A stretch of 64,000 bases of DNA, taken from Pseudarthrobacter sulfonivorans. GTDB taxonomy: Bacteria > Actinomycetota > Actinomycetes > Actinomycetales > Micrococcaceae. Shown here one piece after another: positions 10,594 through 19,166 of this stretch (the first letter of the stretch is position 1; every line of letters begins with the position of its first letter). The notes beneath the pieces are model-generated. The model was not told where the DNA came from. It was given only the letters and a program-made list of their open reading frames with translations, and did not search any database. Made by a program: the position numbers and the translations under genes. The stretch lies in contig NZ_JACXBW010000005.1 of assembly GCF_014712225.1 (NCBI RefSeq), forward strand, positions 124,001-188,000. The letters run 5' to 3'.

Positions 10594-12015
10594 TCACCGG
10601 GCCGGCGTCAGCAACGCCACTGTCTCCAGATGGTGAGTGTGCGGATACAGGTCAAACGCACGCAGTCCGGCCAAGGACCACCCCGCCTGCTGGAAGTACC
10701 CCACGTCCCGGGCAAACGATGCCGGATCACACGAAACGTACGCGACCGCCCGGGGCCCGGCGGCAACCAACTGGCTGACCACGGCCTTCCCTGCTCCCGC
10801 GCGGGGCGGATCGAGCACCAGGGCATCAAAATTCCGCGGTTTCTGGCGGAGGACGCGCTCCACGCGGCCCTGAACGATTTCCACCTGCGGGGCCCCGTGA
10901 AGGTTCTTGCGGGCATCCCGGCTGGTTCCCGGGGCGCCTTCCACCGAGAGGACAGAGCCTGTCTCGCCCACCGCATCCGCCAGCGGCGCGGTGAACAGGC
11001 CGGCTCCGGCGTAGAGGTCAGCCACCACGGAACCCGGCCCCAGGAAGCCGCCGCTGTGGAGGAATTCTGTGACGGCACCCACAAGTGTCCCGGGCGCGTC
11101 GCGGTGGATCTGCCAGAAACCCGTCCCGGTCACCCGGTACTCGTGGCCGGCTGCGGACTCCTGGACCCACATCCGGCCGCGCAGCTGCCGCACTTCTTCG
11201 GTGAGGGGGTCGAACGAGGCCACGGAAACGTCGTCGGGAAGCTGGGAGGCCACAGCGTTGAGCCGTTTCGGGCTGGTTCCGGGTGCCGGGGCGAGCAGCA
11301 CCAGGGGGCGCGAGCCGTTCGACGGCGCCGCCACTTCCACGCGTTCGATGCCTTGGAAATCGAGGTCCCACAGCCGCAGCCGGTTAATGCCGTCGGAGGC
11401 CAGGGGCATCTCCCGGACGGCAATGATGTGGTCCGAACGGTGCGCATGCATGCCCAGTTTTCCGCCGGCGGTGACCGAGAAGCTGGCGCGGGTCCGCCAC
11501 CCCAGCCCGGTGCCGGCGTCGTACGTTGCGTCCAGCCCGCACCCGGCCTCCGGGCCGCTCCCCTCAACTGCCTCCACCAGGTTTCCTGTGTCCTGGCCGC
11601 CGGGCACGCGTTCGACGCCGGCGAGGCGCTGTAGCTGTTCGGCCAGTACCGCCGACTTCAGTCCGCGCTGGCGCGGCAGGGAGATATGGCCGAATTCGGC
11701 CCCGCCGACCGGGGGGTGCCCGTGCTGCCAGGAGCGGAGCGAGTCGGCCGCATGCCAGAAGTGATCCGCGCGGTCCGGGGAGGCCGCCAAAACTTCCACC
11801 ACGTCGGCGCGCCAGAACTTGGCCGACTCCCCCGCCTCGGTTAGCCGGGCCCGGACTTTTTCACCGGGAATCGCGTGCCGGACAAAGATCACCCTGCCTT
11901 CGTGGCGTGCCACGCAGTGGCCGCCGTGGGCCACCGGGCCGACGTCGAGCACCAGCTCGACGGCGGCCCCCTGGGCGGGTGCTGTGGTGGAAGGACTGTG
12001 GGGCTGGGGGGTCAT
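10594..12015 (-). CDS. TrmA/RlmD-family class I SAM-dependent RNA methyltransferase
   Basis: A 473-aa 5-methyluridine RNA methyltransferase-type protein. An N-terminal TRAM RNA-binding domain (residues about 15-75, LVLDVGPVAHGGHCVARHEGRVIFVRHAIPGE) is followed by a central domain. The C-terminal Rossmann domain carries VADLYAGAGLFTAPLA (SAM binding), LDPPRAGAGK, and the catalytic Cys in VSCDPASFARD. The four Cys residues of an Fe-S cluster found in RlmD are not evident. The ATG overlaps the permease stop by 4 bases, so the two are coupled. The M. tuberculosis counterpart (Rv2689c) sits in the same place next to the permease and ceoBC. tRNA versus rRNA target is undetermined. Confidence 0.88.
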   Translation of the reverse strand: MTPQPHSPSTTAPAQGAAVELVLDVGPVAHGGHCVARHEGRVIFVRHAIPGEKVRARLTEAGESAKFWRADVVEVLAASPDRADHFWHAADSLRSWQHGHPPVGGAEFGHISLPRQRGLKSAVLAEQLQRLAGVERVPGGQDTGNLVEAVEGSGPEAGCGLDATYDAGTGLGWRTRASFSVTAGGKLGMHAHRSDHIIAVREMPLASDGINRLRLWDLDFQGIERVEVAAPSNGSRPLVLLAPAPGTSPKRLNAVASQLPDDVSVASFDPLTEEVRQLRGRMWVQESAAGHEYRVTGTGFWQIHRDAPGTLVGAVTEFLHSGGFLGPGSVVADLYAGAGLFTAPLADAVGETGSVLSVEGAPGTSRDARKNLHGAPQVEIVQGRVERVLRQKPRNFDALVLDPPRAGAGKAVVSQLVAAGPRAVAYVSCDPASFARDVGYFQQAGWSLAGLRAFDLYPHTHHLETVALLTPAR

Positions 12016-13988
12016 TGAATATCCTGCAGGTTCTTTGCTTCTTCGGACGATTTAAGCTGCCACGGGACACTGGCCACCATGACGCCAGGTTCGAAGTGCA
12101 GCCGGGTCTTAATACGCAGTGCTGTCTGGTTGTGCACCAGCTGCTCCCACCACTTACCCACGACATACTCGGGAATGTAGACCACCACAAGGTCGCGGGG
12201 CGAGTCGCGGCGCATGTTCTTTACATATTCCATGATGGGGGTGATGGTCTCGCGGTAGGGACTGGCCAGGACCGTGAGCGGCACGGGGATTTCCAGCTTT
12301 TCCCAGTCGGCGACGGTATGCGCGGTTTCTTCGGCGTTGATATCGACGGTGATGGCATCCAGCCGCGAAGGCCGCGATGCCCGCGCGTAGGCCAGGGCCC
12401 GCAGCACAGGTTTGCGGACGTGGGAGACCAGCAGGACGGCGTGCACGCGTGACGGCAGGGCGCGCGGCGAGGAATCCTCGTCCACGGCCAGCTCCTTGGC
12501 AACATTGTCGTAGTGCGCGCGGATGCTCCACATGATCAGGAACAGCACCACCATGGCCAGCAGCGCGATCCAGGCACCCTGTTCGAACTTGGTAATCAGC
12601 ACGATGACCAGCACCAGGGCTGTCATGCCGAAGCCGATGGTGTTGATGGTGCGGGACTTCATCATCCGGCGCCGGACCGTCTTGTCCTTGGCGAGCTTGA
12701 GGTGCCTGCCCCAGTGCCGGATCATGCCCAACTGGCTCAGCGTGAACGAAATGAAGACGCCCACGATGTAGAGCTGGATCAGTTTGGTGACGTCTGCGTC
12801 GAACGCCACGATCAGCACCAGCGCGCCGGCGGCCAAGGCCAGGACGCCGTTGCTGAACGCCAGGCGGTCTCCCCTGGTCCGCAACTGGCGGGGAAGGTAG
12901 CCGTCCTGGGCCAGGATGGAGCCCAGCACGGGAAAGCCGTTGAATGCCGTATTCGCGGCGAACACCAGGATCACGCCCGTGGCCGCCACCACGATGTAGA
13001 ACGGGATGGAACCGGGGCCGAAGATGGTCTGCGCGATCTGGCTGATGGCAGGGGTCTGAATATAGCCCTCGGGCAGCGGCAGGCCGTTCAGGAGGAATTC
13101 GGTGGCCGGGTCAAGCACAATGTGGACCCTGGTGGCGTTGGCCAGGTAGATGATGCCTGCCAGCATCGCGGCGCCAATCGTGCCGAGCAGCAGCAGGGTG
13201 GTGGCCGCGTTTTTGCTCTTGGGCACTTTGAAGTTGGGCACCCCGTTACTGATGGCTTCAACACCGGTCAGCGCGGCGGCGCCGGAGGAGAAGGCACGCA
13301 GCAGCAGGAAGGCGCCGGCCAGGCCCACCAGCCCTTCGTCGAAGCCGGGAGCCGGCACAATCTCGAAGTTCGCCGAGGGCGCCTCACCGAGCTGGCCGGT
13401 GGCCGCCTGGAAGACGCCCACTGCTGTCATCCCCAGGATCGAGGCCATAAAGATGTAGGTGGGGACGGCGAAGACGCTTCCGGCCTCCTTGATCCCGCGG
13501 AGGTTGACCAGGGCGAGAAGTGCGACGCCGATGGTGGCCAGGAGCGCCTGCTGCCCGTGCAGGGAGGGAATGGCCGTGGTGAGATAGGCGGCCGCCGAAG
13601 ACATCGAGACCGCCACGGTCAGGACGTAGTCCACCAGGAGGGCGGAGGCCACAGTCAGCCCGGCGTACTTGCCGAGGTTTTCGTTGGCGATTTCGTAGTC
13701 TCCACCGCCGGAGGGATACGCATGCACATTCTGGCGGTACGACGCCACCACTGTCAGGAGGACCACCATGACGGCCAGGCCCACCCACGGCGAAATGGCG
13801 ACGGCGCTGACGCCGGCAAGCGCCAGGGTCAGCAGGATTTCATCCGGCGCGTAGGCCACGGATGACAGTGCATCGGAAGCGAAAACCGGAAGTGCTATCC
13901 GTTTGGGCAGCAGGGTGTGGGCCAGCCGGTCATTCCTGAAGGGCCTGCCCACCAGCACCCGTTTTACGGCATTCAGTATTGTCAGCAC
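12012..13988 (-). CDS. APC-superfamily permease, KimA-like (probable potassium importer)
   Basis: A 658-aa protein with about 12 membrane segments (residues 30-480) and a roughly 170-residue cytoplasmic C-terminal domain. It begins LLPKRIALPVFASDALSSVAYAPDEIL and contains YRQNVHAYPSGGGDYEIANENLG, both characteristic of the KimA/YdaO branch, where B. subtilis KimA imports K+ by proton symport. The soluble domain (RVHAVLLVSHVRKPVLRALAYARA) resembles a universal-stress-protein fold. It is divergent from CeoB/CeoC and coupled to the RNA methyltransferase. The start is GTG with no usable Shine-Dalgarno sequence but a -10 hexamer directly upstream. An amino-acid substrate cannot be excluded. Confidence 0.85.
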   Translation of the reverse strand: MLTILNAVKRVLVGRPFRNDRLAHTLLPKRIALPVFASDALSSVAYAPDEILLTLALAGVSAVAISPWVGLAVMVVLLTVVASYRQNVHAYPSGGGDYEIANENLGKYAGLTVASALLVDYVLTVAVSMSSAAAYLTTAIPSLHGQQALLATIGVALLALVNLRGIKEAGSVFAVPTYIFMASILGMTAVGVFQAATGQLGEAPSANFEIVPAPGFDEGLVGLAGAFLLLRAFSSGAAALTGVEAISNGVPNFKVPKSKNAATTLLLLGTIGAAMLAGIIYLANATRVHIVLDPATEFLLNGLPLPEGYIQTPAISQIAQTIFGPGSIPFYIVVAATGVILVFAANTAFNGFPVLGSILAQDGYLPRQLRTRGDRLAFSNGVLALAAGALVLIVAFDADVTKLIQLYIVGVFISFTLSQLGMIRHWGRHLKLAKDKTVRRRMMKSRTINTIGFGMTALVLVIVLITKFEQGAWIALLAMVVLFLIMWSIRAHYDNVAKELAVDEDSSPRALPSRVHAVLLVSHVRKPVLRALAYARASRPSRLDAITVDINAEETAHTVADWEKLEIPVPLTVLASPYRETITPIMEYVKNMRRDSPRDLVVVYIPEYVVGKWWEQLVHNQTALRIKTRLHFEPGVMVASVPWQLKSSEEAKNLQDIQ

Positions 13989-14000
13989 TCCACAAAGTTA
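13989..14000 (-). promoter_or_regulatory. Leaderless -10 element for the KimA-like permease
   Basis: On the minus strand TAACTT, then TGTGGA, then the GTG start. The TANNNT hexamer occupies -12 to -7, which would put the transcription start at the G of GTG and leave no 5' UTR. Confidence 0.55.
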
Positions 14001-14106
14001 GTCTTATTCGCGGCGCATGTCATGACGGCGTCGAAGCGGCTGCGGAACGCGGGCTGCCGGTAGAGTTCTTGCAGCAGCAACAGCCGACGGAAGGTATGGA
14101 AACACG

Positions 14107-14778
14107 GTGGCGCATTTCGTGATCATGGGATGTGGCCGGGTGGGGGCGACCCTGGCGCACACGCTGGAGGACGCGGGCCATTCCGTCGCGATTATCGACC
14201 AGGACGACAGGGCGTTCCGCCGGCTCCGGCAGGGCTTCACCGGACGCAAAGTCACCGGGGTGGGCTTCGACCGGGACACGCTCCAACAGGCCGGAGTGGC
14301 CGAAGCCTACGCCTTCGCCGCCGTGTCCAGCGGCGACAACTCCAACATCCTGGCAACCCGGGTGGCGCGCGAAACCTTTCACGTTCCCCATGTGGTGGCG
14401 CGGATCTACGACCCCGGCCGGGCGGAAATCTACCAGCGGCTCGGCATCCCCACAGTGGCCGCCGTGCGCTGGAGCGCTGACCAGGTGCTGCGCCGCATCC
14501 TCCCCGAGCAGCACCTCGCCGGCGACTTCCGCGAGCCGTCCGGCCGGCTGGTGCTCGCCGAGGTGGACCTCGACGCCGGCTGGATCGGCCAGCGGATCAC
14601 CGCGATCGAAAAAGCCGCAACCATCCGGGTTGCCTACCTCACCAGGTTCGGCGAAGGAATGCTGCCTGAGTCCGGCACCCTCTACCAAGACGGCGACACC
14701 GTGCATGCCATGCTGCCGGTGGACCGCAGTTCCCAGGTCGCCCAGATCCTGGCCAAAGCACCTGCCAAGGAGTTGTAG
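14107..14778 (+). CDS. ceoB: TrkA-family potassium-transport regulatory protein CeoB
   Basis: A 223-aa RCK protein. The N-terminal Rossmann domain has the dinucleotide motif VIMGCGRVGATLAHTLEDAGH, with the acidic residue of IIDQD after the second strand. The TrkA-C domain occupies residues about 135-220 (GRLVLAEVDLDAGWIGQRITAIEKA). It is a cytoplasmic gating subunit that would sense NAD(H) or nucleotides. The start is GTG after GGAAGG, and the stop shares one base with the ceoC start (TAGTG). Gene order permease / ceoB / ceoC is the same as in M. tuberculosis. No TrkH/KtrB membrane subunit is nearby, so the KimA-like permease is a candidate partner. Confidence 0.9.
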   Translation: MAHFVIMGCGRVGATLAHTLEDAGHSVAIIDQDDRAFRRLRQGFTGRKVTGVGFDRDTLQQAGVAEAYAFAAVSSGDNSNILATRVARETFHVPHVVARIYDPGRAEIYQRLGIPTVAAVRWSADQVLRRILPEQHLAGDFREPSGRLVLAEVDLDAGWIGQRITAIEKAATIRVAYLTRFGEGMLPESGTLYQDGDTVHAMLPVDRSSQVAQILAKAPAKEL

Positions 14779-15524
14779 TGAAAGTTGTTATCGTCGGTGC
14801 CGGCAGTGTGGGGTCATCGATCGCCAGGGAACTGCTGGCGCACAAACACGACATCCTGCTGATCGACCTCAAGCCGGAGGTCATCGGCCGCAGCGGCCTG
14901 CGCGGCGCGCACTGGCTGGTGGGCGACGCCTGCGAGCTGAGCACCCTGCAGGGGGCAAAAGTGGAGGACGCCGACGTCGTGGTCTCTGCGACCGGGGATG
15001 ACAAGGTGAACCTGGTGGTCTCACTCCTGGCCAAGACCGAGTTCGGCGTGGGCCGCACGGTGGGCCGGGTCAACAACCCGAAGAACGACTGGATGTTCAA
15101 CGACTCCTGGGGCGTGGACGTTGCCGTCAACACTCCCCAGCTGATGACCGCCCTGGTGGAGGAGGCGGTGGAGATCGGTGACCTGGTCAGGCTGCTGACC
15201 CTGCAGACCGGGGTTTCTTCGCTGGTGGAGTTCACAGTGCCGCACGATTCCCACGTCATCGGCCTGACAGTCGGCGACATCGACTGGCCCGAGGACGCCA
15301 CACTGGTGGCGATCCTCCGTGACCATGCGCCCATCACGCCCAGCCGCGACGACGTGATCGACGGCGGCGACGAGTTGTTCTTTGTCACCACCATCGCCGC
15401 CGAAGACGACCTGCGGGCACTGCTGTCCGCCGAATCAGCCGGGACTGCGGACAACGCCGACGAGCCCGAAGGCGTGCAGCACGCCGGGTCTCAGGCCCCG
15501 GAGGACGACGGCTTCGACGGCTGA
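14778..15524 (+). CDS. ceoC: TrkA-family potassium-transport regulatory protein CeoC
   Basis: A 248-aa second RCK protein: MKVVIVGAGSVGSSIARELLAHKHDILLIDLKPE is the nucleotide-binding motif, and a TrkA-C domain follows at about 135-215 (VEFTVPHDSHVIGLTVGDIDWPEDATLVAILRD). It differs from CeoB by a disordered acidic tail of about 30 residues (AGTADNADEPEGVQHAG then EDDGFDG). The GTG start overlaps the ceoB stop by one base. Translation is therefore coupled and a CeoB/CeoC hetero-oligomer is likely. The 3' end overlaps the convergent DUF3159 gene by 34 bases. Confidence 0.9.
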   Translation: MKVVIVGAGSVGSSIARELLAHKHDILLIDLKPEVIGRSGLRGAHWLVGDACELSTLQGAKVEDADVVVSATGDDKVNLVVSLLAKTEFGVGRTVGRVNNPKNDWMFNDSWGVDVAVNTPQLMTALVEEAVEIGDLVRLLTLQTGVSSLVEFTVPHDSHVIGLTVGDIDWPEDATLVAILRDHAPITPSRDDVIDGGDELFFVTTIAAEDDLRALLSAESAGTADNADEPEGVQHAGSQAPEDDGFDG

Positions 15525-16282
15525 GCGTCAGGGCCAGCGCCGGCCGGCACCGGCCGGGTGACCAGCCAGGCGATCCAGACGCCCAGGATGTACAGCGGGG
15601 TCGCCATGATCAGGCGTGTGGTGGCGAGGGCAGCGAGTCCGTCCTCCCCCATCAGGTACAGCGGAACCTGGACCACCAGCCGCAGGGCCAGGACCGCCAC
15701 GATGATCCACGTGCCCAGGCGGTAAGCCTTCACCCGGACAGGGTCCTTGCGCCACTCAACGCCTTCGTTGCGGATGAATCCGAACAGCAGGCCCACCACC
15801 GGCCATTTGATGGCGATGGAGATGACCATGGCAACGATGTAGGCGGCGTTGGTGAAAAAGCCGGGAAGGTAGAAGTCCTCAGCCTTTCCTGTGGTGTTGG
15901 CGAGCCAGGCCGAGATGCCGACGCCCACGACCCCGGCCAGGGCCTGGGTCAGCGGACGCCGCTGGACCAGGCGGACCACGGTAAAGACTGCGGCGGATGC
16001 CAGCGCCCCCACCAGTGACAGGGTGAGGTCCCGGGTGATCGTGAACGTCACGAGGAATACCAGCCCCGGGACGATGCTCTCCGCGATGCCCTGGACTCCG
16101 CCGGCACTCTTGAGGACGTCGATCCGGCCGTCATGGGTACGGTGCAATCCGGCTTTGGCCGCATAGTCCTCCGCAAGCCCCGCCATCGGAGACGCTTCCG
16201 TGCCGGACGCCTCCGGTCGGGTGGGTTCCTGATGGTGCCGGTCTGGTCCCAAGGACGGCTCGGGCAGCTGGGACGGGGTCAT
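15491..16282 (-). CDS. DUF3159 integral membrane protein
   Basis: A 263-aa protein. A polar N-terminus of about 65 residues carries many Pro, Glu and Ser, then roughly six membrane helices follow (SIVPGLVFLVTFTITRDLTLSLVGALASAAVFTVV onward). The region QRRPLTQALAGVVGVGISAWLANTTGKAEDFYLPGFFTNAAYI is the family hallmark. The function is unknown. It is the homologue by position of M. tuberculosis Rv2693c. The ATG overlaps the stop of the OB-fold gene (ATGA), completing the coupled run DUF3710, OB-fold, DUF3159. The 3' end overlaps ceoC on the other strand. Confidence 0.88.
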   Translation of the reverse strand: MTPSQLPEPSLGPDRHHQEPTRPEASGTEASPMAGLAEDYAAKAGLHRTHDGRIDVLKSAGGVQGIAESIVPGLVFLVTFTITRDLTLSLVGALASAAVFTVVRLVQRRPLTQALAGVVGVGISAWLANTTGKAEDFYLPGFFTNAAYIVAMVISIAIKWPVVGLLFGFIRNEGVEWRKDPVRVKAYRLGTWIIVAVLALRLVVQVPLYLMGEDGLAALATTRLIMATPLYILGVWIAWLVTRPVPAGAGPDAQPSKPSSSGA

Positions 16283-16647
16283 TCGTGCTCCTGGCTGGAG
16301 ATGATTTCGTAGCGCGGATTGAAAATGGTGGGCAGGCCATGGCTTTGGGTCAGCATGCCTTCGACCCGAACTTCCGTACCGGCTTCGATCCCCGGCACCC
16401 TGCGCCGGCCCAGCCAGACGACACGGAGGCGCTTTTCGCTTCCCTGTTCGGCACCGGTGCCCGCCCCGGCGCGCTGGTCCTCGAGGTCAGTGACTATTGC
16501 CGTGAACGCCGGGCTTTGATTGGCCGGGAGAAAGGTTACCGATTCAATGAACCCGTGACACAGCACCCGGCCCCTTTCCGGGAGCCGGCTGACCGGCACG
16601 CCCGTGTGAGGGGACGGGCCCGGGGATGCGTGCTGGGAATCAGCCAA
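16279..16647 (-). CDS. OB-fold nucleic-acid-binding domain protein
   Basis: A small protein of about 122 aa. The core GRVLCHGFIESVTFLPANQSPAFTAIVTDLED, then RLRVVWLGRRRVPGIEAGTEVRVEGMLTQSHGLPTIFNPRYEI, gives the five-strand pattern of an OB fold like that of RecG wedge or tRNA-binding domains. It corresponds by position to M. tuberculosis Rv2694c. I place the start at a TTG that overlaps the DUF3710 stop by 8 bases. A GTG about 11 codons downstream (HTGVPVSRL) is an alternative, and the first residues are low complexity. Its small size suggests an accessory nucleic-acid-binding role, but nothing direct shows it. Confidence 0.75.
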   Translation of the reverse strand: MADSQHASPGPSPHTGVPVSRLPERGRVLCHGFIESVTFLPANQSPAFTAIVTDLEDQRAGAGTGAEQGSEKRLRVVWLGRRRVPGIEAGTEVRVEGMLTQSHGLPTIFNPRYEIISSQEHE

Positions 16648-17362
16648 TCTGGGTGGTTTCCGGACCGCGCTCCGGCTCCTCGAGCACAGGGGCGGAAGGC
16701 GGCGGCGTGACGCTGGCGTCCTTGGGCAGGCGGAGCTGAAGCAGGTCGCGCGGCGGCATGGGGCTGTCGCCACGGATCACCACGATCCGGCGGAACAGGT
16801 CTTCCAGCGGAGCGGCGGCCTCACGCTCCATTGCAGCTTCCCCGCCGAGGACGCCGCGCAGGAACCACCGCGGTCCGTCCACGCCGATGAAGCGGGCCAC
16901 CCGGTAACCCTGGCTTCCGTCCGGCGCACCGGCAGGCAGCTTGGCAACCAGTTCGGTTCCGAAAGTGCCCTGGACTTCCTCCACCTGGCCGCCCTGGCTT
17001 CCCACGGACTGGCCGATCTGCTCGCGGATTTCGTCCCACAGCCCCTCGGTCTTGGGGGCGGCAAAGGCCTGCAGCTGCAGGCTTGAACCGTTCAGGTCCA
17101 TGGTCACGGCCACCACGCGCTGGGTGGCTTCTTCGACCTCGAGCCGGAGCTGGAGTCCCTCGCTCGGGGCGATGAGCAGGGCACCGAGATCAACGTAGCC
17201 ATCATGGCTGGCGATTTCGGATACATCGAAGGGCCCGTTGACCCGCCGTCCCGTATCGTCCGAAGCCGCCCGGGTGGAATCCCCTGATTCCGCTGACGCG
17301 GAGGATTCGTCCGGTTCGGCGTCCTGTTCCTTCTTGGATTTCCTGCCGAGCCCAAAAACCAT
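16640..17362 (-). CDS. DUF3710 domain-containing protein
   Basis: A 240-aa soluble protein. The N-terminus MVFGLGRKSKKEQ is followed by about 35 acidic, disordered residues. The DUF3710 domain starts at about 45 (NGPFDVSEIASHDGYVDLGALLIAPSEGLQLRLEVEEATQRVVAV) and includes GYRVARFIGVDGPRWFLRGVLGG. It corresponds by position to M. tuberculosis Rv2696c, directly downstream of dut in both. The start follows AAGGAG. The function is unknown. Conservation beside dut across actinobacteria suggests a link to nucleotide or envelope housekeeping, but the sequence does not show which. Confidence 0.9.
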   Translation of the reverse strand: MVFGLGRKSKKEQDAEPDESSASAESGDSTRAASDDTGRRVNGPFDVSEIASHDGYVDLGALLIAPSEGLQLRLEVEEATQRVVAVTMDLNGSSLQLQAFAAPKTEGLWDEIREQIGQSVGSQGGQVEEVQGTFGTELVAKLPAGAPDGSQGYRVARFIGVDGPRWFLRGVLGGEAAMEREAAAPLEDLFRRIVVIRGDSPMPPRDLLQLRLPKDASVTPPPSAPVLEEPERGPETTQIG

Positions 17363-17485
17363 GGGTTTGTCTCCTTAGTTGTGAATGTGCCCGGCCGGGC
17401 CCGTGGGTCCCGCTGAAATCAGCACTGCTGTGGGCAGCCCTCGCGCCGCTGCATGCGTATTGCGGGTGCGTGCACGTGGCGGGTG

Positions 17486-18034
17486 TCAGGCGTTTCGCGG
17501 CGTGAAACCACCGGTGGAACCGAACCCGCCGGCGCCCCGAACGGAGTCACTCAATTCGTTGACGGGGACAAACTGCGCGTATTCCACGCGCTGAATGACC
17601 ATCTGGGCAATTCTATCGCCGCGCCGCAGTTCGATGGCGTCCCGCGTATCGGTATTCAGCAGCGTCACGGAGATTTCTCCGCGGTAACCGGCATCCACGG
17701 TGCCCGGAGCGTTGACGATGGTCAGCCCATGCTTCGTGGCGAGGCCCGACCGGGGGTGGATCAGTGCGACATAGCCGTCCGGGAGGGCGATGGAAACGCC
17801 CGTCGGGACCAGCTTCCGCTCGCCCGGCTGCAACACCACATTTTCCCTGGCCCTGAGGTCGGCACCGGCATCGCCGGGGTGGGCGTAGGACGGCGCTTCC
17901 AGGCCGTCGTCGAGCATTTTCAGCTGTACCTGCAGCGTGGGGGCACCGTAGGCGGCGGCTGCCTCCGGCGCGGGCCCGGCGGTAACAGGGTCAGGTGCGG
18001 TTTCAACAGTGGCGAGTTCGTCAGTCACAGTCAC
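17486..18034 (-). CDS. dut: dUTP diphosphatase
   Basis: A homotrimeric dUTPase hydrolysing dUTP to dUMP and pyrophosphate, which keeps uracil out of DNA. All five motifs are present: GDAGADLRA; IHPRSGLATKHG; NAPGTVDAGYRGEI; RGDRIAQMVIQ; and the C-terminal Phe-containing RGAGGFGSTGG. At 182 aa it exceeds the usual 150, from a low-complexity N-terminus of about 30 residues. Two GTG codons compete as starts: at 18034, and two codons further in. The hexamer TAGAGT sits 8 bases before the second, so a short or leaderless message may begin there. It is divergent from the DUF3093 gene. Confidence 0.96.
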   Translation of the reverse strand: MTVTDELATVETAPDPVTAGPAPEAAAAYGAPTLQVQLKMLDDGLEAPSYAHPGDAGADLRARENVVLQPGERKLVPTGVSIALPDGYVALIHPRSGLATKHGLTIVNAPGTVDAGYRGEISVTLLNTDTRDAIELRRGDRIAQMVIQRVEYAQFVPVNELSDSVRGAGGFGSTGGFTPRNA

Positions 18035-18143
18035 TCACTCTAACGCCCAGCCGCCGTTCCCTCCTAGACGCACACTGGACGCACGGCTGACCCCGGCGGA
18101 ACGCCAAGATGAATTAGGCGGGCAAAGATGGAAAGCTGATGGC

Positions 18144-18632
18144 ATGCCCGAATCCAGTTCAGCCGCACCTGTCCCCAATACCCCCTCTGCCGGCGCGCCG
18201 GCAGTGTTCCGGGAGAGGCTGTGGCCCAACGTCTGGATCTGGATCATCGCGGCCGGAATCTCCGGCGCCGGAATCCTGGTCTTCGCCCCGATCAGCATGG
18301 CAGCGGGCTACACCGCTGCAGGAGTGCTGTTCGCGATCATTGCCGTCCTGTTGCTGCTGTCGACTCCAACCATCATGGTCACCGAAGAACACCTGACCGT
18401 GGGCCGGGCCACCATCGAGCGCCGTTTCGTCGGCCTCGTGGAGACCTTCAGGGGCAAGGAAGCCACGGCTCAGCGTGGCACGAAGCTCAACGGCCTCGCG
18501 TACCTCTGCATCCGGGGCTGGATCGATCCGGTGGTCCGGATGGAAATCACTGACCCGTCCGACCGGACGCCCTACTGGCTGACCTCGTCGCGGCGGCCCG
18601 AGGAACTCGCCGCTGCGCTGTCCGGTAAGTAA
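18144..18632 (+). CDS. DUF3093 membrane protein
   Basis: A 162-aa protein with two adjacent membrane segments (IWIIAAGISGAGILVFAPISMAAGY and GVLFAIIAVLLLLSTPTIMV, residues about 30-75), then a PH-like soluble part with TEEHLTVGRATIERRFVGLVETFRG and a C-terminal TDPSDRTPYWLTSSRRPEELAAAL. The TPYWLxSSRRPxxLAxAL ending is the DUF3093 signature. It corresponds by position to M. tuberculosis Rv2698. The ATG at 18144 is preferred because the longer frame upstream overlaps the dut promoter. The function is unknown. Confidence 0.88.
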   Translation: MPESSSAAPVPNTPSAGAPAVFRERLWPNVWIWIIAAGISGAGILVFAPISMAAGYTAAGVLFAIIAVLLLLSTPTIMVTEEHLTVGRATIERRFVGLVETFRGKEATAQRGTKLNGLAYLCIRGWIDPVVRMEITDPSDRTPYWLTSSRRPEELAAALSGK

Positions 18633-18683
18633 GGCCCGCCGGAAAAAGGGCCGGCGACTCAGCCCCGGGACGTGGAACGGGGC

Positions 18684-18983
18684 TCAGCCTTCACATTCCG
18701 TGCAGTAGAAGTGGCCGTTCTGTTCCCGGGCGATCTGGGAACGGTGGTGGACCAGGAAGCAGGAGGAACAGGTGAACTCGTCCGGGTGGGGCGGTACCAC
18801 CTGGACCAGCAGCTCCTCGCCGGACAGATCGGCGCCGGGAAGCTCGTAGCCCGCAGCGAGGTCGTTTTCGTCCTCCTCCACCGCTGCCGCCGGTTTCTCA
18901 GTCCGCCCGGACTTCAGCTCCTGCAGCGAATCCTCACTGAGATCCTCTTCAGTCTTGCGCGGCGCATCGTAGTCGGTGGCCAT
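18684..18983 (-). CDS. DUF4193 zinc-ribbon protein
   Basis: A 99-aa protein. The first 60 residues are acidic. The C-terminal 30 form a compact zinc ribbon with Cys72-X2-Cys75 (CSSC) and Cys94-X2-Cys97 (CTEC), so one metal ion is predicted. It corresponds by position to M. tuberculosis Rv2699c. Such small acidic ribbons often bind RNA polymerase or ribosomes, but no function is established that I can name. The start follows a GGAG-containing leader. It lies divergent from sepH. Confidence 0.92.
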   Translation of the reverse strand: MATDYDAPRKTEEDLSEDSLQELKSGRTEKPAAAVEEDENDLAAGYELPGADLSGEELLVQVVPPHPDEFTCSSCFLVHHRSQIAREQNGHFYCTECEG

Positions 18984-19166
18984 CTCCGCTCAACTCCGTT
19001 CCTTTCGCGTCGGCGGGTATCACCGTTGATAACGCAACGCACCTCCGGTTTGTGCCCGGCGCGCGAAAGTCCCGGAATATCGCGGCGCGCCCTTGCTCCT
19101 AACCGAAAACAGTGCCTGTCAGTGGCAGAGTTTCGATTGATAGTAATGCCAGGGTGGAGGATTTGC

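Noticed and set aside
12513..13865. About 450-codon frame opposite the KimA-like permease
   Set aside because: Gly/Gln/His-rich translation typical of reverse-complement membrane-protein codons; the permease on the other strand has clear motifs.
13989..14106. Possible cyclic-di-AMP riboswitch in front of the KimA-like permease
   Set aside because: The gene has a -10 element 6 bases before its start, leaving no room for a leader RNA, and no ydaO-type conserved core is visible.
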